From Pseudoscleropodium purum (lineage: Eukaryota > Streptophyta > Bryopsida > Hypnales > Brachytheciaceae): 64,000 nt of DNA. Shown piece after piece: positions 23,687 through 37,299 of the stretch. The position numbers and the translations under genes are program-made. Positions within the stretch are counted from its first letter, which is position 1. Every line of letters begins with the position of its first letter. Below the pieces are notes generated by a model, which was given only the letters and a program-made list of their open reading frames with translations, did no database searches and was not told the origin of the DNA. The DNA lies in NCBI GenBank assembly GCA_963969395.1, contig OZ017796.1, forward strand, positions 5,272,501 to 5,336,500, in the 5' to 3' direction.

Positions 23687-24028
23687 TTGTACAATAGAAA
23701 TGAATATTTATTTAGTGTGGATTGTCAAGAAATTAGTGTAGGGCAACCTAATTTCACTATTTTGTGTAGTATCAAGTTATACTACAACAACCAAAGTATT
23801 ATGAAAGTCTTTCACAACTTTGTTTTTCATACCACATCAAAACATAGAGAAATCCATTATCACTTCATCAAAACTAAAGAGTCTTAGAAGGTGAAATCAA
23901 GTTATATATTTATTAATGCTAATGCCCAAATAGTAGATGTTCTTACAAAACCACTAGGCAAAGTGAAATTCAACCAACATAGAACTTCTCTAGGATTACA
24001 CAACCTGAACAGTGTGCGAGAAAACTAA
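23687..24028 (+). pseudogene. Ty1/copia retrotransposon RNase H remnant (end of pol)
   Basis: The plus-strand frame reads LYYNNQSIMKVFHN, TSKHREIHYHFIK, then an in-frame TAG at 23885, then VDVLTKPLGKVKF and a stop at 24026-24028. These match the order of copia RNase H landmarks (Asp-Asn-Gln-Ser, then a KH-E-HYHF motif, then a TKPL segment). The usual Asp of the Asp-Asn-Gln-Ser motif is Asn here. The upstream reverse-transcriptase part is not recognisable, and no long terminal repeat could be paired by eye. Confidence 0.75.
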
Positions 24029-25183
24029 TAAGACTCACTCCATGTCTAAACCTTACACTAGAAACTCTAAGATTCTAAAAAGTTGGAGTTTGTAATAGAA
24101 GGCAATGTAACACATTTTGTGACCACCATGGTGCTTATGGAGCCTAGCTTCTTGCTTAAGCTTGGTGCAAAGCATCCACATCCTGATGGCTTGTGGCAAT
24201 GGTGGTGATGACACTTGTGACTCCTCTTGTATTCGTGATGAATGCAAAGATGTGGAAATCAAGCCCGCACCAAGTTGCCTCCAAATCACAAATCTTTTCA
24301 TTCAAACTTATGTGCATTCTACCTTTCTCTACATGCAATTCTATAGTTCTTAGAGTCCTCTTACAAATTTGTATGACACTAACATGAATGTTCTCTATGT
24401 TTTAGAACAATACAAATGATTGTGGTCTACACTTCTTTCATACTATTTGATTGTCATCCACTTTCATCCAAATTTTCATAATAGCTGGACTATATACATA
24501 TATTGCAAGGGATCTCACATTATTCAAACACTCACTCATTGAATTAACTTACATACTAAAATAGCAAATAAACAACTAGAATTGGTAGAATCAATTAATT
24601 TTTAGAGCCAACCCATTGACCTTAGTGAATAACGAAAGATTGCTCCATAACATGCTAAATAAAATTACTTCATATTACGCTGCCATAAGAGACTCTAGGG
24701 TCTCTCTTAAGTAAATGTATGTTGAAAGCTGTCGTCTTGCAGTAAGCTTATGCAGTAAGTTGTTCTTATCCAATTTACTGGCTATAGCGGCCATCATGTC
24801 CTTGCAAAAGACGAAAATAACGTACTGAAAATGCCAGATGAAGCCAGTATAATCTTGAACCAATAACCTTCAGCATTCGAGCTGGAGATGCAACGATATT
24901 TGACAAACCAAAGATCGTCTTTTAAGGACCTCTGCTAGCTAGATGCACAAGCACCTCAAGGGTAAAAGGTTTTACAACCTCCCACCGCTACTCTACACAT
25001 TCAAATCCAGCTCTAAAATCGTAATGCCTGGTCTAGGTGCAGATCATCAACATTTGCAACGAGAGTTTTTCTACAGGTCCATGAAAGATACGATCCGGTG
25101 ATGGGGAAGCAGAAGCTTCGAGAGAACCGCTGAGGAAATCCGTAAGAATGTCATACACAAAAAACAGAAACACTTCAAGATGG
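24029..25183. other. Intergenic between copia remnant and starch synthase; 3' flank
   Basis: No coding region. The last ~150 bases before 25184 should contain the 3' untranslated region of the starch synthase gene on the minus strand. A polyadenylation signal is not obvious. Confidence 0.5.
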
Positions 25184-28100
25184 TTACCAAGTGTACTTCG
25201 CTGCAAGAAGCACATCCTCGTACTGCTGCGCCGCATGGTCCCAACTCAAGTCCTGAGACATGCCTCGTTGCTGAATACCTTTCCAGCTACTCTTGAAATC
25301 ATGGTAGGTCCACATAGCATTCCCAAGAGCATGAATGAAAGCGTCCACGTGCAGTCTATCAAATGTCCACCCCAAGCCGGACTCGTTGAAGGGATTGAAC
25401 GACTGCACAGTGTCCTTCAGTCCACCCACAGCATGCACAACAGGCACTGTACCGTATCGCATGGCGTACAACTGGTTGAGTCCACAGGGCTCGAACCGGG
25501 AGGGCATCAACAAAATGTCCACACTTGCAGTGATTCGATGCGCCGTCTGCACAGAGAATCCAACCCAGCCACGTACTTTGTCCCGATGTGAGCCCTCGAA
25601 CTTCTTCAGCATGTTTTCGTAGTCGTTGCGGCCTGTACCGAGCATGACCAGTTGAATATCTTGGCTCATCAGCCATGGCATAGCCTGTTCTATTATATCA
25701 ATCCCCTTCTGAGAATCCAGCCGCCCAATGAATCCCAGTAATGGCACGTCTGGTCGCACTGGCAAGCCTAGTTCTTTCTGTAACGCAGCCTTGCAAGCCG
25801 TTTTGCCAGTGTCTAGGGTTTCAAAGGTATAGTTGGCGTAGCCGTCACTCTGAAGATGCACATCCACCTCTGGGTTCCATTCTTTGTCATCGATGCCATT
25901 CACTACACCCCTCAGCTTCCAGTTGTGCTCCCTGATGATTCCATCCAAACCCCAACCTCCCTCTCCTGTTTGTACTTCCCCTGCGTAGCCATGACTTACA
26001 GTCACTATGCGGTGGGCTGTTATCAGGCCTGCCATAAAGATGTTGTTATGGTTTCCTCCACGGGGGTTGTTAAAGCGAAACTTGTTGATGTAATGGTCGG
26101 GAAGGCCCAGTTTACCATAGTCCGTCAGTGGTCCCCGGCCCTGCATAGGAAATGGCAGGGGTCATAAAGCCTCTCCTAGAATAAATTTCACGCCACATCT
26201 AGTTTACTTAAATTATGCATTCTAGTCACAGAGAGAATCCAGAAACTAGTGCTGGGATGTAAGAGCTCGAACTCTGGATTTCCAGGCTAGGCTGAGTGGG
26301 AGTTGGCTGGTAGCATCATGTACTTTACCCAGAGCCCCTCGAAGTCCATTTTGTGGATGATGAACAGAGTGATTCAAGGCGGTGATTCTTCCAAATAACT
26401 TCTCATTCATGCGAAGTAATGCTTGAATTTTTTTTTTAAGAACTCCCTTCTAACTAATTTCATGAAATTGGGGTACCAAAAGTATTTATACAAAGATAGA
26501 TAGATAAGGATATAGATATAGATTTAGGCAAAAGAGTTAAATCGGGTTGGGTGTTAAAAGAATTAAAACTTCTAGAACAAGGTTTGGCCAATTGGCTGAG
26601 CGATTAACATGAAAAAACATGCTACCTGATGAGCCATGTTATGAATGACCAGCACCGATCGAGCATATTTCATGTAGCCGTTGTCCCGATAATATGCCTG
26701 CAGATAAACTGGCACCAATGCTGTGTGCCAGTCATTAGCAATAAACACAAGATTTCCGTCGCCGTAGCACACACCACCGCAAGGAACGTGCCATGGGGTC
26801 TGCACGAATGTTCAAAAATGCGTCAAACTCTGACTGTCCAGTCAAAATGTTAGACCCAGTACTATACCTTAAGTTTGCAATATATGGAAACAACGGGTAC
26901 TTTCTAGGGGACAGTAGGGTTTCCATAGGAAATCACTTAAGTTACTGAACTTGAGATTACAAACGCAATAACATCAGCAAAGTGATCGAGAGAGTATCTT
27001 CCAAATTTTATGCAGAACTTCACGACACATTCAAGAGAAACCAACCTCGACAGCAGCTTTGCTAAGAAGAATCATCCGGTGCAGCGCATCCTGCATTACA
27101 TGAGAATTTTCACTTATTGTCAGTAACCACATGCAACTGGCACCCTGAAAAATGAAATTTCTAGGCAAAACACTTGCGCGCTTGCAATACGAAGCTGGTA
27201 ACTAGAGAAAACTAAAAGTCTTGATTGATTGGTCGGTCATCAACCGTCCATAAAGATGGTTGCATTGTTAACCTGACTTCAAATGTTCAATACTGCAGTT
27301 CAATTCGGTTAAAAACATACCTCCCGAGATCCACCATAAATATTGTTTGCAAATGAGTGAAAGATAGGATTGTCGATAAAAACAAAATCAACACCATCAA
27401 TAAAACCGTGGAAATATCCAACCTCCATGTCCTGCAAGGTCCAACATTCAAAGACTGACAAACCACTTGGAAGGGGCTGAAAGATTCAGCATGAAACGGA
27501 AAAGAGGTTCTGAAAACAATTGGCAGACTTCCACTATCGTCATTTAAAATTAGCACTAACCATTTCTCAGTAAAGATTTCGAATTCGAAAAAGGTTATCA
27601 AGGCTCATCTAAGCTTAAGTTCTATTATATTATTTGACCCTCACGATATACACACAAGAAGATGGTGGGCAACCTGTCCAGCCACATTGTAAATCCTGCG
27701 TACACCTGTTTCCCAGGCCTCTGCATAATTACTGTATCGAGGGGCCACAACCTGCCGACAGGGCGCACCAATAGCTGTAAGCGAAGCCTGATTCCCTATT
27801 GGATTAGAAAATTCTCCTTCGGAGTAATCATTAATCAATTTTTATCTTCCCAGTATGGAACTACCAAAAAAAAACAAGAAGACCGAAACTCTTCCAAAAC
27901 TTTTCAGGGTCGTGATATTAGAAGAAAGAAGAAAATTACCATCACACGATGACCTCTCCGAGCCAATGCCTTCGGTAGTGCTCCTACAACGTCTCCCAAA
28001 CCCCCTTCATAAAATGCAAGCAATGAAATCAATATCAATGAACTTCTAAAAGACGAGCAAAAAATGGAGTGCAAAGCTACAACCTAAAACCTAAGCGACA

Positions 28101-30246
28101 TGGGTCATGTTTTTGCTTAGCACTTCTGAGTGGTTCATATGGAGACTTTCTTTTGTTCGACTACATATAAAGATTTTGAACAACGCATGCAATGTTTTTC
28201 ATTGGTAATGGTGATACAAAACATACACCTCGCTGCATATATTTTTCACAAATGATCAGTCCAAATGGTCATTTAAAGACCCCGAAATCTAACTGAACTT
28301 CTATTCAAGTAACCATGTTCACAGGTCACAGTTCTTAGGTAACCACAGGACAAGAATAAAGAAAGGAACCGTTCTCAGAACTCCAATACAGTTATACCTT
28401 GGATACTCAACTAGCTCAGCGCTAAACAACAATGGAAGAGACCGACTTATCAGTTCAAACAAAAGATCCTGCACCCTGACCTCTTTAAGCTGCCTGTCGT
28501 CCCCCCAAAAAAACGATGACATGATCGTTTGAATGCTTAAAAAGTGTATTACACTTAAAAATTTGCAGTGTATTCCAGATTGTCGTTTTCGAGAAGGTCA
28601 TATTAAAGAGATCTGAGCGCAGAACCTGTTTTCGACCAAGGTGCACATTCGGCAGCAACAACCACGATGTTCATCACGTTAGGTCCAGCCAACGGCGGAG
28701 GCTTTTTCTCTGCCTTCGGGGCATCGGCATCGGTGAGAGCTGGCTCTGATACCTGCGAGACCGCAGGCCCCGTGCCTTCACGACTGTGGTCGCTATGAAA
28801 ATCTCGCTTGCTTTCTTCGGCTTCAGCTGAAGGTTCCGGGTAGCCAGCTGGACGGATTGTCAATGGGGGAGACGCAGCTGCACGATCAGACCGTGCACTG
28901 CGTTTGGAAGCAGCTGTTGAATGTGGCCTTCCAGATGGAGAAGCTTCAGCAACATCCTCCTCAGAAGTGCTCGATGGGCCCGTGCTGGAGGACGAAGACG
29001 AGAACAATTTTTGCCTTTCCTCAATCTGCACCAATGCACAACAAACTGCTCGTTGTTAAGAGTGCAGCGAATCAAATAACCGCAGTTCATTCCTTATCAA
29101 AATCGGTCACCTCAATTGATTCAACTACCTGCGCCACAAATGGAACATCTATCAACTATCGTTCAGTTGATAGATGTTACCGTGAACCCTTCCCCACACC
29201 AATATTATTCAATTTCAACACTGAATTCGCCGCATTGTTCGTGAGAAACGCTCATAGCCACCAGCTCGATACTCAAATGCAACATAAAAACTGCAGAAAT
29301 TCAAAACCTGAACATAATCAAATCTTGCGGTTGCTGCGAATTCTAACTCAACAATCTATCTTACTTCTTCGTATTCTCAGCCAAACATGAGGTGAATTCA
29401 AATGCCCCTGCAGTCTAGCTTGCCCTCCAGCGATTCACTACAAAGTGATTTCCCCCATGAAGTTGTGACAGACCATTCTTCTACACTCCCGTCAAGTGTC
29501 GGTATTGTGTCCGGACTCGAGAGTCGAATTTCAGAGTGAGGTGATTCTACCCTAAGATACGGTAAGTTGACACAATGTCATCGAATTGGAGGCGAAATCC
29601 CAGCATGAGGGGGACACGGCAAATTGCACTGCAAGCGGTGCACTCTGCAGTACACTTTGCCGAGTGCCCAGCGCAATATCCCGCACTCCACCTGCAGAAT
29701 CCCCACTCCATCTGCGCAAGGCTACTCGTCGGATTGCAAGAGCAACACCAATTGCAGCTACCGGCCCTACTCGCACAGCCAATTACCCCGCCATCGCCGA
29801 AACAAATAATCGCGTCAAGCTTGACTCTCGGGCTACATTCAAAATTGAAAGTGACTCCTGAGCACCCCGAGCCAAAATTGACGGACATTCCAAGGTTTGG
29901 GACTCGGAAGGATGCAATAGGCATGAGAGCCGAAACTCCGTACCTGATCCAGTAACTCCCTCTGCATGGCCAGCAGCTTGTTGCTTTCCTTGAGCAACAC
30001 CGTCCTGTCCTTCCCCGCGGCCGCCCCTTGCTCGTCCAAATTTCTCGTCACCACGATACCTCTCCGCTGCTTCTGCCCCTGCTCACATTGCCTCCCATTC
30101 CTGCTCCTTCTCATTCCCAGCTTACTCCTCTGCATAGGATGAGTCGCCCAGCCCACACTTTGCATCAAAGAAGATGAAGGCAACGACAAAACGGCTGCTG
30201 CTGCAGCACTGTGCTCCAGCATAGCCATTGCTCCGCCCACCCCCAT
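25184..30246 (-). CDS. SS2: Soluble starch synthase II, plastid
   Basis: Eight coding exons on the minus strand, all with GT-AG borders and consistent phase: 30246-29944, 29025-28626, 28004-27940, 27751-27674, 27431-27321, 27090-27046, 26799-26626, 26140-25184. The product is 710 residues. It transfers glucose from ADP-glucose to the non-reducing ends of amylopectin chains in plastids. Residues 1 to about 55 look like a chloroplast transit peptide (Ala/Ser/Arg rich). A Ser-rich linker with a short coiled-coil-like helix (about 84-110) follows. The glycosyltransferase 5 domain starts near 219 with [16 protein letters not shown] (ADP-glucose-binding KTGGL at 233-237), and has [39 protein letters not shown] and a second VGGL motif. 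[13 protein letters not shown] and the C terminus favour class II over SSI, III or IV. The start at 30246 is the first in-frame ATG. Everything needed for activity is present. Confidence 0.93.
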
Positions 30247-30620
30247 TGCGACCCCTGGCTTCAATTCTCTCCCGATCCCCTCCCGGCCCTGCCCTCGAAG
30301 TTTGATCCTCAATAGTACCCCTCCCAAGCGGTACCAAGTCGACGAGCAACACCAACGCTCACATTAGAAAAGAGACCCCGTTGAGGCCGGGGTTGTAATA
30401 AGTAAAGAGTTGTAAGTGAAGAAAGTGTGGTCAGTGAGCTTTTGTGGCTGTTATGGAACTAACTTAGCGCTAGCTATGGCATCGCGTGCAATGCTTTTGC
30501 TGCAACTCCTGCAACAGACTTCACCTCCGGAAACGGATGGACGGACGGAACAAGGAGGGAGACAGCCCCTCTCTGGTATTGTCCTTTTCACTTCTAGTAG
30601 AGGCATGTGTGTAGTACACT
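30247..30620 (-). promoter_or_regulatory. Upstream region of starch synthase II with a start-stop mini-ORF
   Basis: About 115 bases upstream of the start codon the minus strand reads ATGTGA (30364-30359), a start codon followed at once by a stop. If the transcript begins further upstream this would be a minimal upstream ORF that could slow scanning ribosomes. The transcription start is not known from sequence alone. Confidence 0.35.
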
Positions 30621-32787
30621 AGCTTGAGACATTGGCTTTGAGGTAGTTGAAAGTGGAATTATTTATATAAATAATTAATCCTACCGATGAGATTGTTGTA
30701 AAAAAGAGTTGGTAGTTGTATGAAAAATTCTATTTGCTATAATAATCAAAACCTGCTGTTGCGGTTATTATTTATAAAGGAAAATAAATAATTGCATATG
30801 GGAATTGTCATTAAGATCATGAATTTTTTATAACCACAAATTAGAGAATGGGGTGGAATAGATTGACAGTGTTTTAAATGTGATTTAAATGTGAGAGGCC
30901 CGGATGAAAATTAAAAAGGGAGAAATGGGATTAATAATTGTGTATATGATCATGTTTGTGACTAAGTATATCATCCAATTATGTCATCGAGGTTATTGTT
31001 AAAGGAAACAAGTAAATTATGCAAGACACTAAATCTTACATTCAAAATGGGACCAATATGGTGAATTTTGTATCTCCAGGATAAATGTAAAAAAAATGCC
31101 CCTTATTTTGAGCCGTGTTAATTCTATGTTCTACACCTCTCCTAGCAAATTAGCATGATCTTTGATTGCAAATATGAATTCAAAATTTGCAAATTTTTAC
31201 AAGTGTAACAAATAAAAATTCCTACGTTTTTCCTTGAGTAAACCTACCTTGTTCGTCCCACTTTGAATGGAGGATTTAGTGTCCTTTGTAAATTAAGTGT
31301 AGGAATTGTCATTGTGATCACAAACTCTAAGAAGAAAAAATGTATTGAAAATGGTATAGAATCATTCACACCAAACCAGAAGGAATGTTTTAAATAAAAG
31401 AAAAGGCAAAAAAAAAATATTACACTGAATCCGAGATACCAAATTGTACCCTACAAATCTCCTTACTAGCTTCTCCTAACGTAGAGAGAATCTTACAGCT
31501 CTTGTCGAGGGGGGGGGCGTACTACCAGTTGTAGCAAGTACCGTAATAGCAACATGGGCTACTCTAGGTAGTCTATGCAGGGTTGGAGAATTTTGAAGGG
31601 ATGGAATTAGAGTGGTCTATACAGTGCCTGACTGCAGTCACTGTACTGTACTCTCTTCAGTGGACCGGTACACTTGTTGTGTGGTGGCCCTGTGCCACCA
31701 ACCAAACCAAGGCAGCGGTGCAATTTTCCCAATAAAACTTGATCACATCAGATTGTCGGTCATGACTTGGTGAGTGACAAGCACCACTTGTCCAAGTTGT
31801 GTTTTTACAAGGCGGTGAGATTAATTAATATTTTTATAGAGTAATGTTGATCGCATCACTAACCAATTGGTGATGGAGCTTGTTACTGCAACTTGGTGTT
31901 CGAAGACCCTCCGTTCTAGTACGGCATAAGGTAATAGCCTTGGGACCAAAGGAGAATATTATATTAGAGAAGTTATTGCTTTATTGAGGTGCTACAACTT
32001 TAATGTATGGGATGCAACTCATTCTTGACCAAAAGCCCCATTTTAGCAATGTTGATTGTTCTCTTTCTATGTAGAAGAGATGAGTAGTGATTAATTATGG
32101 TGGGATTCTTGGTGCAATTGTGGCATGTTATGATTGGCTAATAAGACTCTCAATTTTGCAACCAACCCTTCGTCAGAAAGAAGAAGGTCTATAGCATTAG
32201 AATGAATGAGAGAAAGTCCATCTTCCGCTCAAAAATTCATGGTAATTCTGTTACAAAAAAAATCATCAAAATGTCATGTCTATTTCTACACATGCGGCAA
32301 TTTAACCATTGAAGAAACTCACCTTTCAAATACGTGAAATTGCTTAAGTGGTTAGGAATGGATTGCCTCCTTTAGTAAAAATTACAAAGGTTTGCATTAT
32401 GACAACTTTAATTTTGTGGAATTTGGATTGGAAGATTTGGAATTGGATTAGAATATTACCTAAAAGAGTCTTTAGACTATCTAAAAACCAACAAAAAATT
32501 GTATCCATAATGCTCATCTTACTCATCTATACTAGTAATGATATTTCTCTAATATGGCCACAATACAAAGGCCTAAAAATCCCTCGTCTTGCAAGGAAAT
32601 TACACTCAAAACTTGCAGAAGTCCCTATTGTAATCACCAATCAATCTATTTTTGTCACCCAAGACATTGATTGTGGTCAAAATTTCATTTAGTAAAAAAA
32701 TAACTTTTATGGGTGATTTCTGCCTAAGTACTCATAATGAATCTTTCCACCATAATGGATTGTTCTACCTTACCAATAATCTATACC
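30621..32787. other. AT-rich intergenic DNA, no gene seen
   Basis: Short open frames only, including a 114-residue frame around 32.35-32.69 kb without recognisable motif. A run of nine or more G occurs near 31508. Confidence 0.6.
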
Positions 32788-33722
32788 TTAACCCTTATAT
32801 GCTCAAATTGTGCTTTTTGGCAACATAATGATTTGGGTAGCTCATTACAAATAGAATTTTTTTTTCTTTGAAATTTTTGATACAATATATGCTTGAGGAG
32901 TAGCTTTAAAAACTTGAAATTTTTCATGAATTTAGAATCATAATTACAAAGTTATTGCATCATCTGCAATTTTCATTGCTTAGTAGAGAGTCCAAAAATT
33001 TCTTACAAAAATAATTTTTTAAGAAATAAAATTTGAAATGGATTTTCTAGATTCGTAGATTTGTAGATAGTTTTGAATCATTCCATTTTGATGAATGAGA
33101 TGAAAGTTATAAGAATTGAAGTCTTAGTTTGCAGACAATTATGAATTATTTACTCTAAAATAAACTTTAAAGTCCTTATTTAACTCAATTTGTAATATTT
33201 GGGAAAATAAAATAGAATCAAAGGATGTCAATTGTTTATTATAACATTACAACCATTGGAATTGGCATTTTTCAATTCCAGGACTAAATTCTTAACAAAT
33301 TAGTATTTCGAATCACTCTCTATTTCTTTTCATTTACTATTTTTTTCTTGTATGTCGCACAATTCTAAATGATCTAAAAATTTTCAAGCATGTAGTCAAC
33401 TTGCTTTGAAGAATGAATGAAAAGAAACACCACCATTTTGGACTTCTTTTTTCATGCAAATGTGACCTTGTGAAGTGTAGCTGCACATTTTTTTGAAGGG
33501 CCAAAAAAAGATTTTTATCACTTCAAACTTTAATACCTTGCAATCTACATAGTGGACATTTTTGAAATTCTCTCTACAACTTCTCAAACCAAATTACTAC
33601 AAGATCCTACGGTTACATGTGCCTCAAAATGTTTTTTTTTTCTAAAATTTGGTACTTGTACTAGAAATGGTAATTTTCAAGCGTCTTTGGTGAAAATATA
33701 GTCCAAAACATTTAGGGGTTAA
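32788..33722. mobile_element. TTAA-bounded repeat family, copy A
   Basis: Starts TTAACCCTTATATGC and ends CATTTAGGGGTTAA. The internal landmarks are shared with the other copies: TTTTTGGCAACATA near the start, TTTTCTAGATT, a CATTCCATTTTGATGAATGA segment, ACATTACAACCATTGGAATT, and near the end TACAAGATCCTACGGTTACA. It is 935 bases with no coding capacity. Confidence 0.7.
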
Positions 33723-34529
33723 ATGAAATTGTTTGTTGTGTTTATTTGTTTTGTTTGTTATAGTGAGAACTTTTGGACCGTGAATCTGTTAGTTATGGGC
33801 TTGGTAGAATGAAAAAGCTCTTTACGAGGAGGAGTTGCATGAGCTTTGCTCCACAGTGTTTGGACCTACTATGTAAAAATTTATGAATTTCTAAATTTTT
33901 TCCAAATTAAAAAAATCAGAACTACTTCTACTTTTCTTTCGTTTGTGGCAATGGCCGAGAGCACACTACAATAGCAAGGCTTTTATTTTTGGCGAAATTT
34001 CGCCAAACTGTCATAAATCTGACCTCTCTGGCTTCATCCCTCCTAAAACTGGCCTCTGTAGTGAAGCCGGCAAGGGGACACTGTTCCAAAAAAAAAAGCC
34101 CTGTACAGTAGTGAAGTGTAGTAGTTGGTGAGAATACAGAATGAGTTGGGAACCAGGTGCAAAGCGACTATTGGTGAGACTACTATAACAGAGGATGTGA
34201 TATTAGAGAGGATTCCTTGTGTTAAGCGTGGATTGCATGGGCCTCGGTTTCTTCCCATCGATTGGGTATTTGAGTAGTTCAATAAGACAGGAAAGCATTT
34301 AAAAAACAATAAAATATACAATTTGCAGATCTCCAGTCACTCCTTTTTTGGAACATCTGCCTACACTAATTTCCAAGTGATGATTGCATTCCGTTGTAGG
34401 CCACATTTATGGAATCATACGTATCATATTCCAATAGGAGAAAGCCGGTGGATCCTTTCCCTTTATCTCGCAGGGATGACACTTAGGATTTTATTTCACA
34501 TTGACAGTGCTGCAGGCTTGCCTGACTGT

Positions 34530-34757
34530 CTGGAGGCCAGGGAGGATTGACCCCCTCCATTGCCCCATGTTTTACCTTTGATAAAAAAATTTATTTGCCA
34601 CATATGATGAAATTTGCAAATTCTGAATTCATAGTTGCAAGCAGAGAACCCAAATTAGATAAGCGGCACAATGAAATACAAAATTTAAGCGGCACAAAAT
34701 AGGGGGCAATTTTGTTTGGTGGGGCAATAGAGGGGTCAATCCTCCCTAGCCTTGTCC
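34530..34757. mobile_element. Small MITE with AGGGAGGATTGACCCC ends
   Basis: The left end CAGGGAGGATTGACCCC (from 34538), continuing into CTCCATTGCCCC, is repeated inverted at the right end, which finishes CAATCCTCCCTA at 34748. Outside that core, TGTCTGGA-like sequence is also inverted (about 34527 and 34756), so the true ends may be a few bases further out. The GACCCC...CATTGCCCC core resembles the arms of the structure at the window start. Confidence 0.6.
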
Positions 34758-34836
34758 AGACAACTCTCACTTCAAACAATTTTTTTTGCTATTAGTTTGA
34801 TTCAAAGTAATTCTAATAATTGTTTGTTACTTTGTA

Positions 34837-35773
34837 TTAACCCCTAAAGGACCCGCACGCGTTTTTTGGCTACGTAGAAATTTTGGGCAGGTCATTGTGA
34901 CCAGAAATTTTCATAATTTAGGCTAAAATTTTAATAGAAGGTGTGGATGAGGATTATCTTTCATCTGCAACAAATTTCATGACATTTGGAAATAGGAATC
35001 AAAAGTTATAGCCTAATATGTTATTTTTTTTTTGTAACTCGGCAGTTTGGGCAGATTAAAAAAAATCACTTTTTTCAGAAACCAAAATTTGAAATTGGTT
35101 TTCTAGACTTATATATACAAGGAAAGCTTTGAGTCATTCCATTTTGATCAACAAATCAAAAGTCATGAGGATTTTTTGTTTGCGGGCAGTTATGGATTGC
35201 CTACCCTGAAATAAATTTTGAAAATCCTTTATCTTACCCAATTTTCAATATTTTTGAAAAAAAACAAAACACTAGGATGTAAATTGTTTATTACAACATT
35301 TCAACCATTGGGATTGTCATTTTTCAATTCCATATTTTAATTCTTAATAATTTAGTATTTTGAATCATTGTCTACTACTACCTACTTACTATTTTTTTCC
35401 TATATGTTGTACAATTCCAAATGATCTCAAATTTTTCAAGCATGTAGAAAAATTGTCTACAAAAAAGAATCCTAAGAAGCACCATCATTTTGGTCATTTT
35501 TTTCATAGAAAAGTGAGCTTGTGAAGTGCAGCTGCTTAGCTTTTTGCAAGGGGAAAAAAATGATTTTAGTGAATTTGAATGCTTATATCTTGCAATCCAT
35601 GCAGTGGAAATGTCTGAAATTCTTACCACATGTTTTTGGTACTACATAGTACAAGATCCTATGGTTACATATATCAAAAAAGTTTTTTTTTTCAAAAATT
35701 TGCTACTTGTACTAAACATGGCAAATTTTGAGCTTTTTCGGTGAAAACATAGTCATGGAACTTTAGGGGTTAA
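34837..35773. mobile_element. TTAA-bounded repeat family, copy B
   Basis: Starts TTAACCCCTAAAGGACC and ends CTTTAGGGGTTAA, giving a perfect 13-base inverted end including TTAA. It is 937 bases and shares the same internal landmarks, with TACAAGATCCTATGGTTACA near the right end. This is the best-preserved copy at its termini. Confidence 0.75.
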
Positions 35774-36369
35774 GATACAAGCACTGGAAAGCATCCGTCT
35801 ACCTAATGGCATCCCTTTCTAGGAAGGGAAGTCATATTAGAACTTAAATGTAGACATACCAAACAAAGCTTGTTAATTGTTGACTGGCATAATAAGCAAT
35901 TTATGATTCACCTAGATTTGCATTTCAAAATGACTCTTCTTTCTAAAAAAGGATGCCATTGGGTACAAGGATGCCATTGGGTGCCTCTATTTTAAAACAT
36001 AAAGATAACTTACATATTGGAGTGGTGGATGTAAGCTTCCATAATGAATGTAATTCATTTAAAAACCCTATATTGTTTTAGCATTAGAAATTCATCAATA
36101 ATTCTACAAAGGTTCAAAACATATGAAACAACTTTGGGCTAGATGTTAGTTTCTTTTAGCTTTCAAGAATAAATGTATAGGAAATATTTCAAGGTGAGTG
36201 TAGCTTCTCCTTAAATGTAATCAACTACACTAAATAGCGAAATTAGGTCATTACTTCAATAATTAGGTGACCTTACTCCAAGAAACTTACATTACTTTAG
36301 AATCCATCAAAGTCACATGAATAGATATTTCTATAAAAAAATTTATTTGTTCACATGGAGATTCACGAG

Positions 36370-36520
36370 TCCCATTTACAACAAGATCTAATTTAGAAGT
36401 AGTGCATTTACTTGCAATTATAGTTTCAAATTGCTTGAAAAATTAGTGAGGGGCAACCTAATTAATTTCACTATTTAATGCAATAAATGCCCTCCTAATT
36501 AACATAATACAAGTTCATCA
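36370..36520 (+). pseudogene. Possible copia RNase H fragment
   Basis: A stretch around 36445-36500 (TTAGTGAGGGGCAACCTAATT and following) resembles the nucleotide sequence just before the Asn-Asn-Gln-Ser motif of the copia remnant at 23.7 kb (TTAGTGTAGGGCAACCTAAT). The frame is broken by stops. This is nucleotide resemblance only. Confidence 0.35.
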
Positions 36521-37299
36521 TTACTTTTGTCTTTGATACTTTTTTTTATACAAATGAAAGAAATTTCATTGCTTTGATACATAAGGTAGAAGTATCTATT
36601 TTGAATAACTTAAGCATTTCAGAATGAATGACATGGGAAGTCATGGGAAACTGAGCTCACTATGTGCAAAAATAAGGTTGTGGAAGAATGCCAAAAATAA
36701 CGAAATTTTTCCTTCAAAAATGAATATTTTATTAAATATAAAAGTGAATTTTTCACCCAAATTGTTTCAAGTTTTTTAGATTCACCTATTATGGTTAGCT
36801 TTGGCACTCCACCCTAAGCCAAGAGGGAAGAAAGATGACTAGACAAGAAGGTACAAACTAAGAATCTTTTTAATGACCATCACATCCAATTGTTGTCTAC
36901 AATAGGTTAGCCTACGAAGCAATTACAAGGGGTTTGTCTAAAATAGGTATTTCTACCTTCTTTAGAAATGACTTGGCATCACTTCTACAAGTATAACATT
37001 CTAGAGCAATTAGATAGATTGCCTTTTCCTCTCTAGAGTCTTCATCTACAAACTTCATCCGTATACTATTAATGTAAACTTCAGTATTGGGATGGTGGTA
37101 GTTCATTCATAGTGTGCTCTATGTTTTTTGCTAATTATTAGACCAAGTATACAAACAACAAATATTTGTATAGATAGATGGTTTGTCAATAATCCAATGG
37201 ATCCATTGAGTAATGTACCTATATATTTTCTAACCATTTGCTATCAATAATTTTTCTTGAGTTTCTATTAGAAAGAGAAGTTTTTTTTATGTACATAGG

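Noticed and set aside
29547..29955. Overlapping open frames on both strands of up to 126 residues
   Set aside because: They fall in intron 1 of the starch synthase gene and show no domain; GC-richer sequence keeps frames open by chance.
31430..31700. Possible RNA gene or gene fragment around a GC-richer patch with a G run
   Set aside because: No tRNA or rRNA structure could be recognised and no coding frame is supported.
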